Assembly: GCA_963923455.1 (NCBI GenBank)
Contig: CAWULT010000080.1
Coordinates: forward strand, 1-20,861
Source: CAWULT01 sp963923455
GTDB taxonomy: Bacteria > Acidobacteriota > Vicinamibacteria > Vicinamibacterales > UBA2999
Direction: 5' to 3'
Length of the DNA stretch: 20,861 nucleotides
Positions 7,195 to 13,307 of the stretch are shown here, in pieces. The position numbers and the translations under genes are program-made. Each line of letters starts with the position of its first letter. Position 1 is the first letter of the stretch. Below the pieces are notes generated by a model. That model was given only the letters and a program-made list of their open reading frames with translations, was not told the DNA's origin and did no database searches.

Positions 7195-8850
7195 ATGCAC
7201 ACTACTGCCGATTCCGGAACGTCATCCGCTCGTCCTTCGCACGTCGACTGCATCGTGATCGGTGCCGGCCCGTCCGGCCTCGTGGTCCTCAAGGAACTGA
7301 AGGAACAGGGGCTCTCCGTTCTCGGGTTCGAAGCACAGGCCCAGCTGGGCGGTGTCTTCCGGTCCTCCTATGACTTCCTGCGGCTCGTCACCAGCAGCAA
7401 CCACGTCTTCTTCAGCTCGCTGCCCCATGGCGACGAGTCGAACCCGGTGATCTGGAGCAGGGTCGCCTACCTGGACTACCTGACCCGGTTCGCGAACCAC
7501 TTCGGGCTGATGCCGCACATTCGGTTCTCGACGCGCGTCACCGACGTCCGGCGTGACGACGGGGCGCTCTACACGGTGACGACCGACGACGGAGCGCGTT
7601 ACACGTGCACCAACCTCGTGGTGTGCTCGGGCGTCCACACGGTGCCGAAGCAGTTCACCGCCCCTGGCCTGGCGACCTTCACCGGCGAGGTGATGCACTC
7701 CGCGAAGCTGCGCGACGGCAAGAGCCTCGCCGGCCGACGCGTCCTCATCGTGGGACTCGGCGAAAGTGCGTCGGACATCTCCCTGGAGGTGTCCAAGCAC
7801 GCGGCCGCGACCTGCATCTCGTCGCGCGGCGGGCCGGGATTCGTGATTCCGCGGCACTTCGGCGGCACGGTGACCGACCTCGACACGAACCGCTGCTACC
7901 ACTCGCTGCCGTACCAGGTCTTCGACAGCTGGCCCGTCCGGTTCAAGGTGTGGCTCGAGGGCTTCTACGCCACGAAGACCGATGACCACCGGGTGCTCGA
8001 AAAGACCCGCGAGTTCAACCGCACCAACGGCCGCCCGTGGAAGATGCGGACCAGCACGAAGTCGACCTCGTTCGTCGAGGCAATCCTCTACCACGGTGCC
8101 GAATACCGAGGGGCCATCGATCGCATCGAGGGCGACCGCGTGATCTTCGAGGACGGGTCCGAGTTCCAGTGCGATCTCATCCTCGACTGCACGGGCTTCC
8201 GCCTCACGTTCCCGTTCCTCGAGGGCCTGCCCGGCCAGGTAGCCCGGCGCGTCGAGAAGCCCCGCAGCCTGTATCTGCGGATGTTCATCCCCGAGGTCGG
8301 CCCGAGCCTCTCGTTCGTCGGCTTCCTGCGACCGGCCGTCGGGGCCATTCCGCCCATCTCCGAACTGCAGGCCCGGTACCTGGCGCTGCTCTTCACCGGC
8401 CAGCGCAGCCTGCCGCCGATGGCCGAGATGCAGGCCGACATCGCCTGGCACGACAGCCAGGACCGCGACCAGTTCCCGTACCACTACGACAAGGTGCCGT
8501 GGTTGAGCGACTACATCCGCTTCCTCGACGGCACCGCACGCCAGATCGGCTGCCTGCCGCCGATGACGCGGCTGTTCTTCACCGACCCGCGCCTCTGGTG
8601 GAAGACGATGTTCGCGACGCTCTCGGGCGTCCAGTACCGCCTGGCGGGCCCGGGGCAGGACTACGCCACGGCGCGAGCCACGCTGCTCAAGATGCCGACG
8701 ATGCCGGCGCCCGTGCTGCTGACCGAGCTCCTGATCAAGCTCGCCTGTGAGGCCTATGCCTGCCTGCCGGGCGCCTCGTTCGGCATGGCACATCGTCCGG
8801 CGAAGGTCGTGCCTGCCGTGATGAACAAAGCCACCATGACGTCCGAGTAA
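7195..8850 (+). CDS. Flavin-containing monooxygenase / FAD-NAD(P) oxidoreductase
   Basis: 551 residues. The FAD-binding GAGPSG is at 23-28 (CIVIGAGPSGLVVLKEL). The NADPH-binding VGLGESASD is at 186-194. The FMO signature FxGxxxHxxx is at 162-171 (FTGEVMHSAK), but the final aromatic residue is replaced by Leu (L172). Such enzymes use NADPH and O2 to oxygenate N- or S-containing or carbonyl substrates; this substrate is unknown. The C-terminal part (about 370-551) is long, with PPISELQARYLALLFTGQ like typical bacterial FMO-like proteins. The frame is open far upstream, but the protein only becomes FMO-like after the ATG at 7195. A GTG at 7168 with AGGA upstream is an alternative start. The second 14 bp repeat copy lies over codons 2-6. 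Confidence 0.88.
   Translation: MHTTADSGTSSARPSHVDCIVIGAGPSGLVVLKELKEQGLSVLGFEAQAQLGGVFRSSYDFLRLVTSSNHVFFSSLPHGDESNPVIWSRVAYLDYLTRFANHFGLMPHIRFSTRVTDVRRDDGALYTVTTDDGARYTCTNLVVCSGVHTVPKQFTAPGLATFTGEVMHSAKLRDGKSLAGRRVLIVGLGESASDISLEVSKHAAATCISSRGGPGFVIPRHFGGTVTDLDTNRCYHSLPYQVFDSWPVRFKVWLEGFYATKTDDHRVLEKTREFNRTNGRPWKMRTSTKSTSFVEAILYHGAEYRGAIDRIEGDRVIFEDGSEFQCDLILDCTGFRLTFPFLEGLPGQVARRVEKPRSLYLRMFIPEVGPSLSFVGFLRPAVGAIPPISELQARYLALLFTGQRSLPPMAEMQADIAWHDSQDRDQFPYHYDKVPWLSDYIRFLDGTARQIGCLPPMTRLFFTDPRLWWKTMFATLSGVQYRLAGPGQDYATARATLLKMPTMPAPVLLTELLIKLACEAYACLPGASFGMAHRPAKVVPAVMNKATMTSE
7198..7211. repeat. 14 bp direct repeat, copy 2 (monooxygenase codons 2-6)
   Basis: Exact second copy of CACACTACTGCCGA, 206 bp from copy 1. 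It begins immediately after the putative ATG at 7195. Confidence 0.7.
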
Positions 8851-8894
8851 GGCTCCCGATCACTGGCCGGGCGGCCCCGGGTCACGGCCGGTTC

Positions 8895-8917
8895 GGCGGG
8901 ACTCCGCCACGAGGCGG
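8895..8917. terminator. Alternating GGCGG/CCGCC/GGCGG hairpin between convergent genes
   Basis: Three 5-base blocks (GGCGG, CCGCC, GGCGG) separated by 4-nt spacers allow two mutually exclusive stems. They lie in the 106 bp gap between the converging monooxygenase and lipoprotein genes. There is no T tract, so a terminator role is only positional inference. Nothing else is visible in the gap. Confidence 0.25.
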
Positions 8918-8956
8918 TCGCCGTCACGCGCGCGTCGGACGGAACCTGACGCGGGC

Positions 8957-9367
8957 TCAGCTCCCCTTCTGGACCCGGAAGTTCAGCGTGCCGGTGACCT
9001 CGGAGATCTGCACGTCGATGCGCCACGGCCCCGCCGCGCCGCGCGCGCTCGCGAAGGTGCCCGTGTTCCTGAGCGACCGGGTATAGACCTGATTGCCGGC
9101 GCCGTCGCGCAGGGTGAGCGTGGCATCGCCGGCATCGATGCGGCCCGACTGGTTCACGTCCGCGAACGTGCCCGTGTTCGTCCAGGTGTAGGTGAGCGTC
9201 TGCGTCGTCCGCGAGAGGCTGGATGCCTGGAACTGGAAGTTGTCCGGACTGTTGCCGATCTCGGGCTGGTTCGAGGGTCCGATCGGATTGGTCGTGGCGC
9301 CACCGCCTCCGCACGCCGCCGTGCCCACCACCCCGGCCAGACCCACCAGCACCTGTCGCCTGTTCAT
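8957..9367 (-). CDS. Small secreted lipoprotein with beta-type domain
   Basis: 136 residues. The N-terminus MNRRQVLVGLAGVVGTAACGGGG has twin arginines at 3-4 and a relaxed lipobox with C19, so Tat- or Sec-exported lipoprotein is likely. A Gly/Thr/Pro/Asn linker leads to a compact domain (NFQFQASSLSRTTQTLTYTW ... GTLNFRVQ) that should be beta-rich. The hexapeptide NTGTFA occurs twice, about 40 residues apart. Between the copies is DVNQSGRIDAGD, which resembles a dockerin/EF-hand-type calcium loop. I recall similar short lipoproteins in Acidobacteriota and Gemmatimonadota but no function. The ATG at 9367 is preceded by GGGAGGCAGGGC, a good ribosome site. It is a single-gene unit between the monooxygenase and the tRNA. 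Confidence 0.8.
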   Translation of the reverse strand: MNRRQVLVGLAGVVGTAACGGGGATTNPIGPSNQPEIGNSPDNFQFQASSLSRTTQTLTYTWTNTGTFADVNQSGRIDAGDATLTLRDGAGNQVYTRSLRNTGTFASARGAAGPWRIDVQISEVTGTLNFRVQKGS

Positions 9368-9502
9368 GCCCTGCCTCCCGCCGTCCTTGTGCGCGTCACG
9401 GCACCGTCAGCAGCCGTGCCGCGCATGTGGAACTACGCTACCGCACAAACAGCCGCGGCGCCGCCCGCAAGTGCGGGTGACAGGCCCCTGCGCATGGTGC
9501 CA

Positions 9503-9529
9503 GTGGAGGTGGCGACAGCCACCCTCCAC
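9503..9529 (-). terminator. Long hairpin downstream of tRNA-Leu
   Basis: Arms GTGGAGGTGGC and GCCACCCTCCAC pair over 11 positions with one bulged base around the loop GACA. It starts about 70 nt past the tRNA 3' end. No T tract follows. A second smaller hairpin (CCCGC AAGT GCGGG, 9464-9477) lies beyond it. The rest of the 9368-9597 gap shows no gene. Confidence 0.35.
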
Positions 9530-9597
9530 CAGAGACAGACCCACCTCCGGCGCAGGCGAGTCCGCAACAGGGCCGAAGCCGCGACAGGGGAGAAGCA

Positions 9598-9686
9598 TGG
9601 TGCCGGAGGTGGGAATCGAACCCACACGGGGAGTGAACCCCACCGGATTTTGAGTCCGGCGCGTCTGCCAGTTTCACCACTCCGGC
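9598..9686 (-). tRNA. tRNA-Leu (anticodon CAA)
   Basis: On the minus strand the 5' acceptor arm GCCGGAG pairs with CTCCGGC, followed by discriminator A and an encoded CCA (9598-9600). The anticodon stem CCGGA/TCCGG encloses the loop CTCAAAA, giving anticodon CAA (9650-9652), which reads UUG. A long variable arm (GGGG TTCA CTCCCC) marks a class II tRNA, as expected for leucine. The T arm has GGGTTCGATTCCC. The gene diverges from bactofilin, with a palindromic TATACT element 45 nt upstream of its 5' end. Confidence 0.97.
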
Positions 9687-9729
9687 ACGAGTGGGGGTGG
9701 CGGCCCACGAGGGAGCCGCCGAGAATGTT

Positions 9730-9739
9730 CAGTATACTG
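9730..9739. promoter_or_regulatory. Palindromic -10 element shared by tRNA-Leu and bactofilin
   Basis: CAGTATACTG carries TATACT on the plus strand (9733-9738) and on the minus strand (9736-9731). Plus-strand transcription would start near 9745, about 21 nt before the bactofilin ATG. Minus-strand transcription would start near 9724, about 38 nt before the tRNA 5' end. No clear -35 is visible on either side. Confidence 0.5.
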
Positions 9740-9765
9740 CCTGCATCCGGTTCACGACTGCACCC

Positions 9766-10143
9766 ATGACGCACATCGGTCAGACACTGGTCATCATCGG
9801 CGAACTCGAGAGCTCCGAGGACATCACGATCGACGGCCGCGTGGACGGCGACATCACCATACGCGACGCCACGCTCGTCATCTCGGCGAGCGGCGCGGTC
9901 GCGGCCGACGTACGGGCCGTCAAGGTCGTCGTGCACGGCCAGGTCAAGGGCGGCATCACGGCCACCGAGCGGATCGAGCTGACCCCGACGGCCCGCATGG
10001 AAGGCAGCCTCAGCGCCAACCGCGTCGTGCTGGCCGACGGGTCCCGGTTCGACGGCGGCATCGACATGTCCCAGCGGACGATCGCTGCCAAGATGGCCCA
10101 GCACCGGGCCGAGGCGACGGCCGCCGCTCAGGAGAAGCGGTAG
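9766..10143 (+). CDS. Bactofilin family cytoskeletal protein
   Basis: 125 residues. The bactofilin/DUF583 domain spans roughly residues 4-100. It shows repeating short beta strands with alternating Val/Ile and Gly: TIDGRVDGDITI, VVVHGQVKGGITATERIELTPTARMEGSL, ADGSRFDGGIDM. A short charged Ala-rich tail follows. Bactofilins polymerise without nucleotide and scaffold cell-wall or polar machinery at the inner membrane face. The ATG at 9766 was chosen because the recognisable domain starts there; the frame extends upstream to 9691, but that part overlaps the promoter region. No clear ribosome site. The stop codon abuts the next start (TAGATG), so it leads a three-gene unit. Confidence 0.92.
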   Translation: MTHIGQTLVIIGELESSEDITIDGRVDGDITIRDATLVISASGAVAADVRAVKVVVHGQVKGGITATERIELTPTARMEGSLSANRVVLADGSRFDGGIDMSQRTIAAKMAQHRAEATAAAQEKR

Positions 10144-10542
10144 ATGCACCGTCTCACGGGCGCGGCGCGCGCCGCGACGCTCGGTCTCCTGCTGACCGCG
10201 ACGGTCGCGTGCGGCGGCAAGCTCCAGGCCACCAGCATTCAGCTCGGCCGATCCCTGAACTCGGACAACAGCGTCGGCAACCACACGACGAGCTTCAAGT
10301 CCACGGACACGATCTACGCCGCCGTCGAGACGTCGGCGTCCGGTTCCGGCGTCGTGTCGGCCCGCTGGACCTACGAGGGCCGCGTGATCAGCGAGCCCCA
10401 GAAGAAGGTGTCGTACCGCGGGGAGGCCTCAACGGAGTTCCACCTGCAGAACTCGGGCGGCTTCCCTCCCGGCGACTACGAGGTGGAGTTCTTCATCGAC
10501 GGCCAGTCGGTCGGCACGCGCAAGTTCCGGATCACGCGGTAG
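10144..10542 (+). CDS. Lipoprotein of unknown function
   Basis: 132 residues. A signal (residues 5-20) and lipobox TVAC place the lipidated Cys at C23, followed by GGK. The body reads as one small beta domain: TTSFKSTDTIYAAVETSAS, VVSARWTYEGRVISEP, NSGGFPPGDYEVEFFIDGQSVGTRKFRI. The last part resembles an Ig/C2-like sandwich terminating in a conserved PPGDYEV...G strand pair, a pattern I have seen in small lipoproteins of Acidobacteriota and Deltaproteobacteria. Function is unknown. The ATG follows the bactofilin stop directly, with GGAG in the end of that gene as ribosome site. Its TAG overlaps the GTG of the next gene by one base, showing translational coupling. An envelope role alongside bactofilin is possible but unproven. 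Confidence 0.85.
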   Translation: MHRLTGAARAATLGLLLTATVACGGKLQATSIQLGRSLNSDNSVGNHTTSFKSTDTIYAAVETSASGSGVVSARWTYEGRVISEPQKKVSYRGEASTEFHLQNSGGFPPGDYEVEFFIDGQSVGTRKFRITR

Positions 10543-10916
10543 TGCCCTCGCCCGACCTCACACCCGTCACGTCGATCGACGAGATCGAGCCGCTCGTCCA
10601 GGCGTCGTTCGAGCGGCCGGTCGTCATCCTGAAGCACAGCCGCTCGTGCGGCACGAGTGCGATGGCGCTCGACGAGGTCCTGGACCACCTGAGCCGGACC
10701 CACGGCGCGGGCGCGCGCTACGCGATCGTCACCGTGCAGACGCACCGCGACGTCTCGACCACGCTGGCCGCGCGGCTCGGCATCCGCCACGAGACGCCGC
10801 AGGCGCTGGTGCTGCGCCACGGCCGCGTGGCCTGGCACGCGTCGCACTACCGCGTGACCGCCGCCGCAATCGAAGCGGCCGTCGAGAAGGCCGCGGAGGC
10901 CGAGCAGCCCGCCTGA
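10542..10916 (+). CDS. Bacilliredoxin/YtxJ-like thiol protein
   Basis: 124 residues with a thioredoxin-like layout. The stretch VVILKHSRSCGTSAMALDEV (27-46) holds a monothiol CGTS site (C36). RYAIVTVQTHRDVS and LGIRHETPQALVLRHGRVAWHASHYRVT follow, closely matching YtxJ/BrxC (DUF2847), where the Cys removes bacillithiol or related thiols from proteins. The cis-Pro before QALVL is the expected active-site proline (TPQ). The GTG at 10542 overlaps the preceding stop (TAGTG) and gives the natural family N-terminus; the longer in-frame extension is a shadow of the lipoprotein gene. It ends 10 bp from the convergent methyltransferase. The presence of bacillithiol in this organism is an inference. 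Confidence 0.88.
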   Translation: MPSPDLTPVTSIDEIEPLVQASFERPVVILKHSRSCGTSAMALDEVLDHLSRTHGAGARYAIVTVQTHRDVSTTLAARLGIRHETPQALVLRHGRVAWHASHYRVTAAAIEAAVEKAAEAEQPA

Positions 10917-10926
10917 GCGAGCCCTG

Positions 10927-11499
10927 CTACGGGAGGCGGCGCGCGACGACGCCGGCCACCATCCGACCGTCGAACTCGCCCTCCCGCTCGGCGAGTATGG
11001 CCATCGGCGGCACGGGCACCGTGCCGGGCCACTCCCCCGTGACGCGCCCCCGCAATTCCCCTGGCTCCAGCAGGAACGCGGGATTCGTCGGCCTGCCCCT
11101 GGCCGCCTGCGCGGTCGTGAACGTCTCGTAGACGAGCACGCCGCCCGGCCGCAGCGCAGCCAGGATCTGCGGAAAGAGCGCCCGGTGCAGGTAGTGGACC
11201 ACGACGATGACGTCGTAGGCCCCTGGCTCGAGCACCGACGCTCCGGTTTCGAGGTCCCGCTCGCGGACGTCGATGCGCCACCCACGGGCAGCGCCCAGGG
11301 CCCGGAGGGTCTCGAGGGCCTGCCCGTCACGATCGATCGCGTGGGTCCGAAACCCCTCGGCCGCGAGCCACAACGCGTTGCGGCCCCGGCCGCACGCCAG
11401 GTCCAGGGCGTCGCCGGAGGGCGGCAGCAGGCGCCGGTTGGCGACGAGCCACGCCGACGGCGCCGACACGTCGCGCGTCGCCCCGTCAGTCCCGTCCAT
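10927..11499 (-). CDS. Class I SAM-dependent methyltransferase (TehB-like)
   Basis: 190-residue Rossmann methyltransferase. Motif I is ALDLACGRGRNALWLA (31-46). The acidic end of beta 2 is IDRD (55-58). Motif IV is YDVIVVVHYLHRALFPQIL, and the post-motif helix ends LRPGGVLVYETFT. The domain is of the TehB/tellurite-resistance type that methylates small molecules or inorganic species; the substrate cannot be told from sequence. The ATG at 11499 has a strong ribosome site (GGAGGTGG) and lies inside the 3' end of the HI0933-type gene (14 nt overlap), so the two are co-translated. Confidence 0.88.
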   Translation of the reverse strand: MDGTDGATRDVSAPSAWLVANRRLLPPSGDALDLACGRGRNALWLAAEGFRTHAIDRDGQALETLRALGAARGWRIDVRERDLETGASVLEPGAYDVIVVVHYLHRALFPQILAALRPGGVLVYETFTTAQAARGRPTNPAFLLEPGELRGRVTGEWPGTVPVPPMAILAEREGEFDGRMVAGVVARRLP

Positions 11500-12814
11500 G
11501 GGCCACCTCCGGACGCGGGCCAGCCAGCAGGCGTGCCACGCCGTGCCCCGCGACGAATCCGCTCGACCACGCCCACTGGAAGTTGAAGCCCCCGAGGCGG
11601 CCGTCGACGTCGAGAATCTCGCCCGCGAAGAACAGGCCCGGGCACACGCGCGAGGCCAGCGTCGCGTGATCCACTTCGTCGAGCGGCACGCCGCCCGCCG
11701 TCACCTCGGCGTACCCGTAGCCCCGGCTGTCCCGCACGTCGAGCCGCGTCTCGAGCAACTGCCGCACCAGGCGCGTCCGCGCCTCACGGGAAAGATGCGC
11801 CATCGTCGCATCGCGGTCGACGGCGGCGCCGACCAGCCACGCATCCGCGACGGCTGCCGGCAGGCGGCCCGCCAGCACGGTCCGCACGTGCGCCCTGGGC
11901 CGCAGCCGTGCCTGCTCGGCGAGCCAGGCCGTCAGGGAGCCGGCGGTCTCGCCGGGGCACGCGTTCAGCCGCACCTCGACGGTCACGGGGTCGCCAGGCC
12001 TGGCCTCCAGCATGGCCCGGTGCCAGTGGCGCGAGAGGTCGAGCACGACGGGCCCGCTGACGCCGACGTGCGTCCACAGCAACGAGCCGGTCAGCGTGAT
12101 GGCGGGCCTCCCTGCGACCAGCAGCGTCAGGGCCGCCGGCATCGCGACGCCGGACAGGGCGGGATGACGGTCACCGGAGAGCACGAGCGGCACCAGCGCG
12201 GGCGTGGTCGCGACGTACCCGTGGCCCAGGCGCCGCGCCAGTTCGTAGCCGAAGCCGTCGCTGCCGGTCTTGGGCAACGAGCGGCCGCCGGTGGCCAGCA
12301 CGACGGCGCGCGCGCGCCAGTCGCGTCCGCCGGGCGCCGACGCCTCGGCGGACCCGCGCGTGCGCACGACGAAAACGCCGGCCGTGCGCGCCACGGCCTC
12401 GACCCGTTGCCCCGTCTCGATCGACACGCCGACCCGCGCCGCTTCCCGCAGCAGCGCGTCGAGCACGGTGCGCGAGGTGTTCGAGTCGGGAAACAGCTTG
12501 CCGTGTTCTTCCTCGTGCAGCGTCACCCCGAGTTCCGCGAAGAACGCGGCGGCGGCCTCGGCCGGAAACGCGCGGAGCACGCGCTGCACCGTGCGGCGGG
12601 ACCCGCCCCAGAAGTCCCCCTCGGTGACGCGGCGGTTGGTGACGTTGCAGCGCGACCCGCCGCTGACGAGGATCTTCGCGCCGACGCGGCGCGCGCCGTC
12701 GAGCACGACGACGCGAAGACCGGGGTCGGCGCGCGCGGCGAAGATCGCCGCCGCCAGACCGGCGGCGCCGGCCCCGACGACGAGGGCGTCGGCGTCGTGC
12801 TCGGGCACGGTCAC
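11486..12814 (-). CDS. HI0933/YhiN-type FAD-dependent oxidoreductase
   Basis: 442 residues. FAD dinucleotide motif VGAGAAGL is at 13-20. The family hallmark GAKILVSGGSRCNVTN (44-59) is intact, as are TGGRSLPKTGSDGFGY, GYGYAEVTAGGV and the C-terminal GLFFAGEILDVDGRLGGFNF with WAWSSG. The family (PF03486) includes proteins annotated as aminoacetone oxidases; the real cellular role is unsettled. GTG at 12814; a second GTG two codons later is an equal alternative. It is the first gene of a two-gene unit with the methyltransferase, and follows a small Cys-containing gene by 25 bp on the same strand. Confidence 0.93.
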   Translation of the reverse strand: MTVPEHDADALVVGAGAAGLAAAIFAARADPGLRVVVLDGARRVGAKILVSGGSRCNVTNRRVTEGDFWGGSRRTVQRVLRAFPAEAAAAFFAELGVTLHEEEHGKLFPDSNTSRTVLDALLREAARVGVSIETGQRVEAVARTAGVFVVRTRGSAEASAPGGRDWRARAVVLATGGRSLPKTGSDGFGYELARRLGHGYVATTPALVPLVLSGDRHPALSGVAMPAALTLLVAGRPAITLTGSLLWTHVGVSGPVVLDLSRHWHRAMLEARPGDPVTVEVRLNACPGETAGSLTAWLAEQARLRPRAHVRTVLAGRLPAAVADAWLVGAAVDRDATMAHLSREARTRLVRQLLETRLDVRDSRGYGYAEVTAGGVPLDEVDHATLASRVCPGLFFAGEILDVDGRLGGFNFQWAWSSGFVAGHGVARLLAGPRPEVAHGRD

Positions 12815-12839
12815 GCGGGCCGCCGCGGCGTACGCACGC

Positions 12840-13040
12840 TCACTCCGGCCGCGCGTGCTCGCGTCCGGGCATCAGCACCACCAGGTCCGGCTGGTGGTCC
12901 GGGCGCGGGCACCCCTCCCCGCGCGCGACGATCGTGCCGACCACGCGGCCCAGGAAGTCGCGGCGCGTGCGGACCTGGCACCCGCAGGCGAGGCGGGCCG
13001 GCTCGGTCGGGGGCGGCGCGTCGGGCGTCACGTGGGACAT
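12840..13040 (-). CDS. Small Cys-containing protein of unknown function
   Basis: 66 residues from the ATG at 13040. A Pro/Thr-rich start leads to ARLACGCQVRTRRDFLGRVVGTIVARGEGCPRPDHQ. The CxC plus a later C and H suggest a small metal-binding fold. I know similar short proteins with an LACGC motif only as hypotheticals. Start choice is open. A GTG at 13082 (80 aa) would overlap the divergent gene, and a GTG at 13031 (63 aa) lies 7 nt after TACAAT (13044-13039) and would be leaderless. It probably leads the HI0933/methyltransferase unit. Confidence 0.6.
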   Translation of the reverse strand: MSHVTPDAPPPTEPARLACGCQVRTRRDFLGRVVGTIVARGEGCPRPDHQPDLVVLMPGREHARPE

Positions 13041-13055
13041 TGTAGCGGGCCCGAG

Positions 13056-13061
13056 TACACT
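13056..13061 (+). promoter_or_regulatory. Putative -10 hexamer TACACT before the 73-aa gene and ispG
   Basis: TACACT on the plus strand, 14 nt upstream of the GTG at 13076. It faces the TACAAT of the opposite gene about 12 bp away, so the two promoters are back to back. No -35 consensus is seen. Confidence 0.4.
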
Positions 13062-13075
13062 TTCTGGGTACGGCC

Positions 13076-13297
13076 GTGACACCCGAACCCACCGATCCCA
13101 CCGTGCTCTGGCGGATGACCCGCGGCCGTTCGGCCGCGCACGCCACCGTGTTCCCCGGCGAGGCGCACGCGACGGTGACGTGGTATTTCGACGGCCGGAT
13201 GGATCGCGCGGAGAACTACGACTCGCTCGACCTCGCGCTCGCCCGCGCCGAGCACATCCGCGGCATCCTGCTGCGGGACGGCTGGAAGGAACAGTAG
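13076..13297 (+). CDS. Small conserved hypothetical protein, 73 aa
   Basis: Composition and layout suggest a real small cytoplasmic protein. A short N-terminus is followed by LWRMTRGRSAAHATVFPGEAHATVTWYFDGRMDRAENYDSLDLALARAEHIRGILLRDGW. This reads as two or three beta strands, then a helix carrying a final GW. I associate the W...ATVxWxxDGR...F/Y-D...A...R..L...GW pattern with small hypotheticals near metabolic genes; no function is known. The GTG at 13076 is the first start after TACACT. The gene stops 10 bp before ispG, so the two should be co-transcribed. The frame is unbroken, but the evidence is only this pattern. Confidence 0.65.
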   Translation: MTPEPTDPTVLWRMTRGRSAAHATVFPGEAHATVTWYFDGRMDRAENYDSLDLALARAEHIRGILLRDGWKEQ

Positions 13298-13307
13298 AGG
13301 ACGCTCG

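Noticed and set aside
7222..8793. 523-codon frame antisense to the monooxygenase
   Set aside because: No recognisable domain and shadow-type composition; the sense frame has both dinucleotide-binding motifs.
9598..9686. tRNA-Leu as a phage/island attachment site
   Set aside because: No integrase gene and no second copy of the tRNA 3' end were seen nearby.
9691..9765. Upstream extension of the bactofilin frame
   Set aside because: It would run through the palindromic -10 element, and the domain begins at the ATG at 9766.
10209..10541. Upstream part of the bacilliredoxin frame
   Set aside because: It is the out-of-frame shadow of the lipoprotein gene; the GTG at 10542 gives the family N-terminus.
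13041..13082. Longer start (GTG 13082) for the small Cys protein
   Set aside because: It would overlap the divergent gene start and both putative promoters; shorter starts at 13040 or 13031 fit better.
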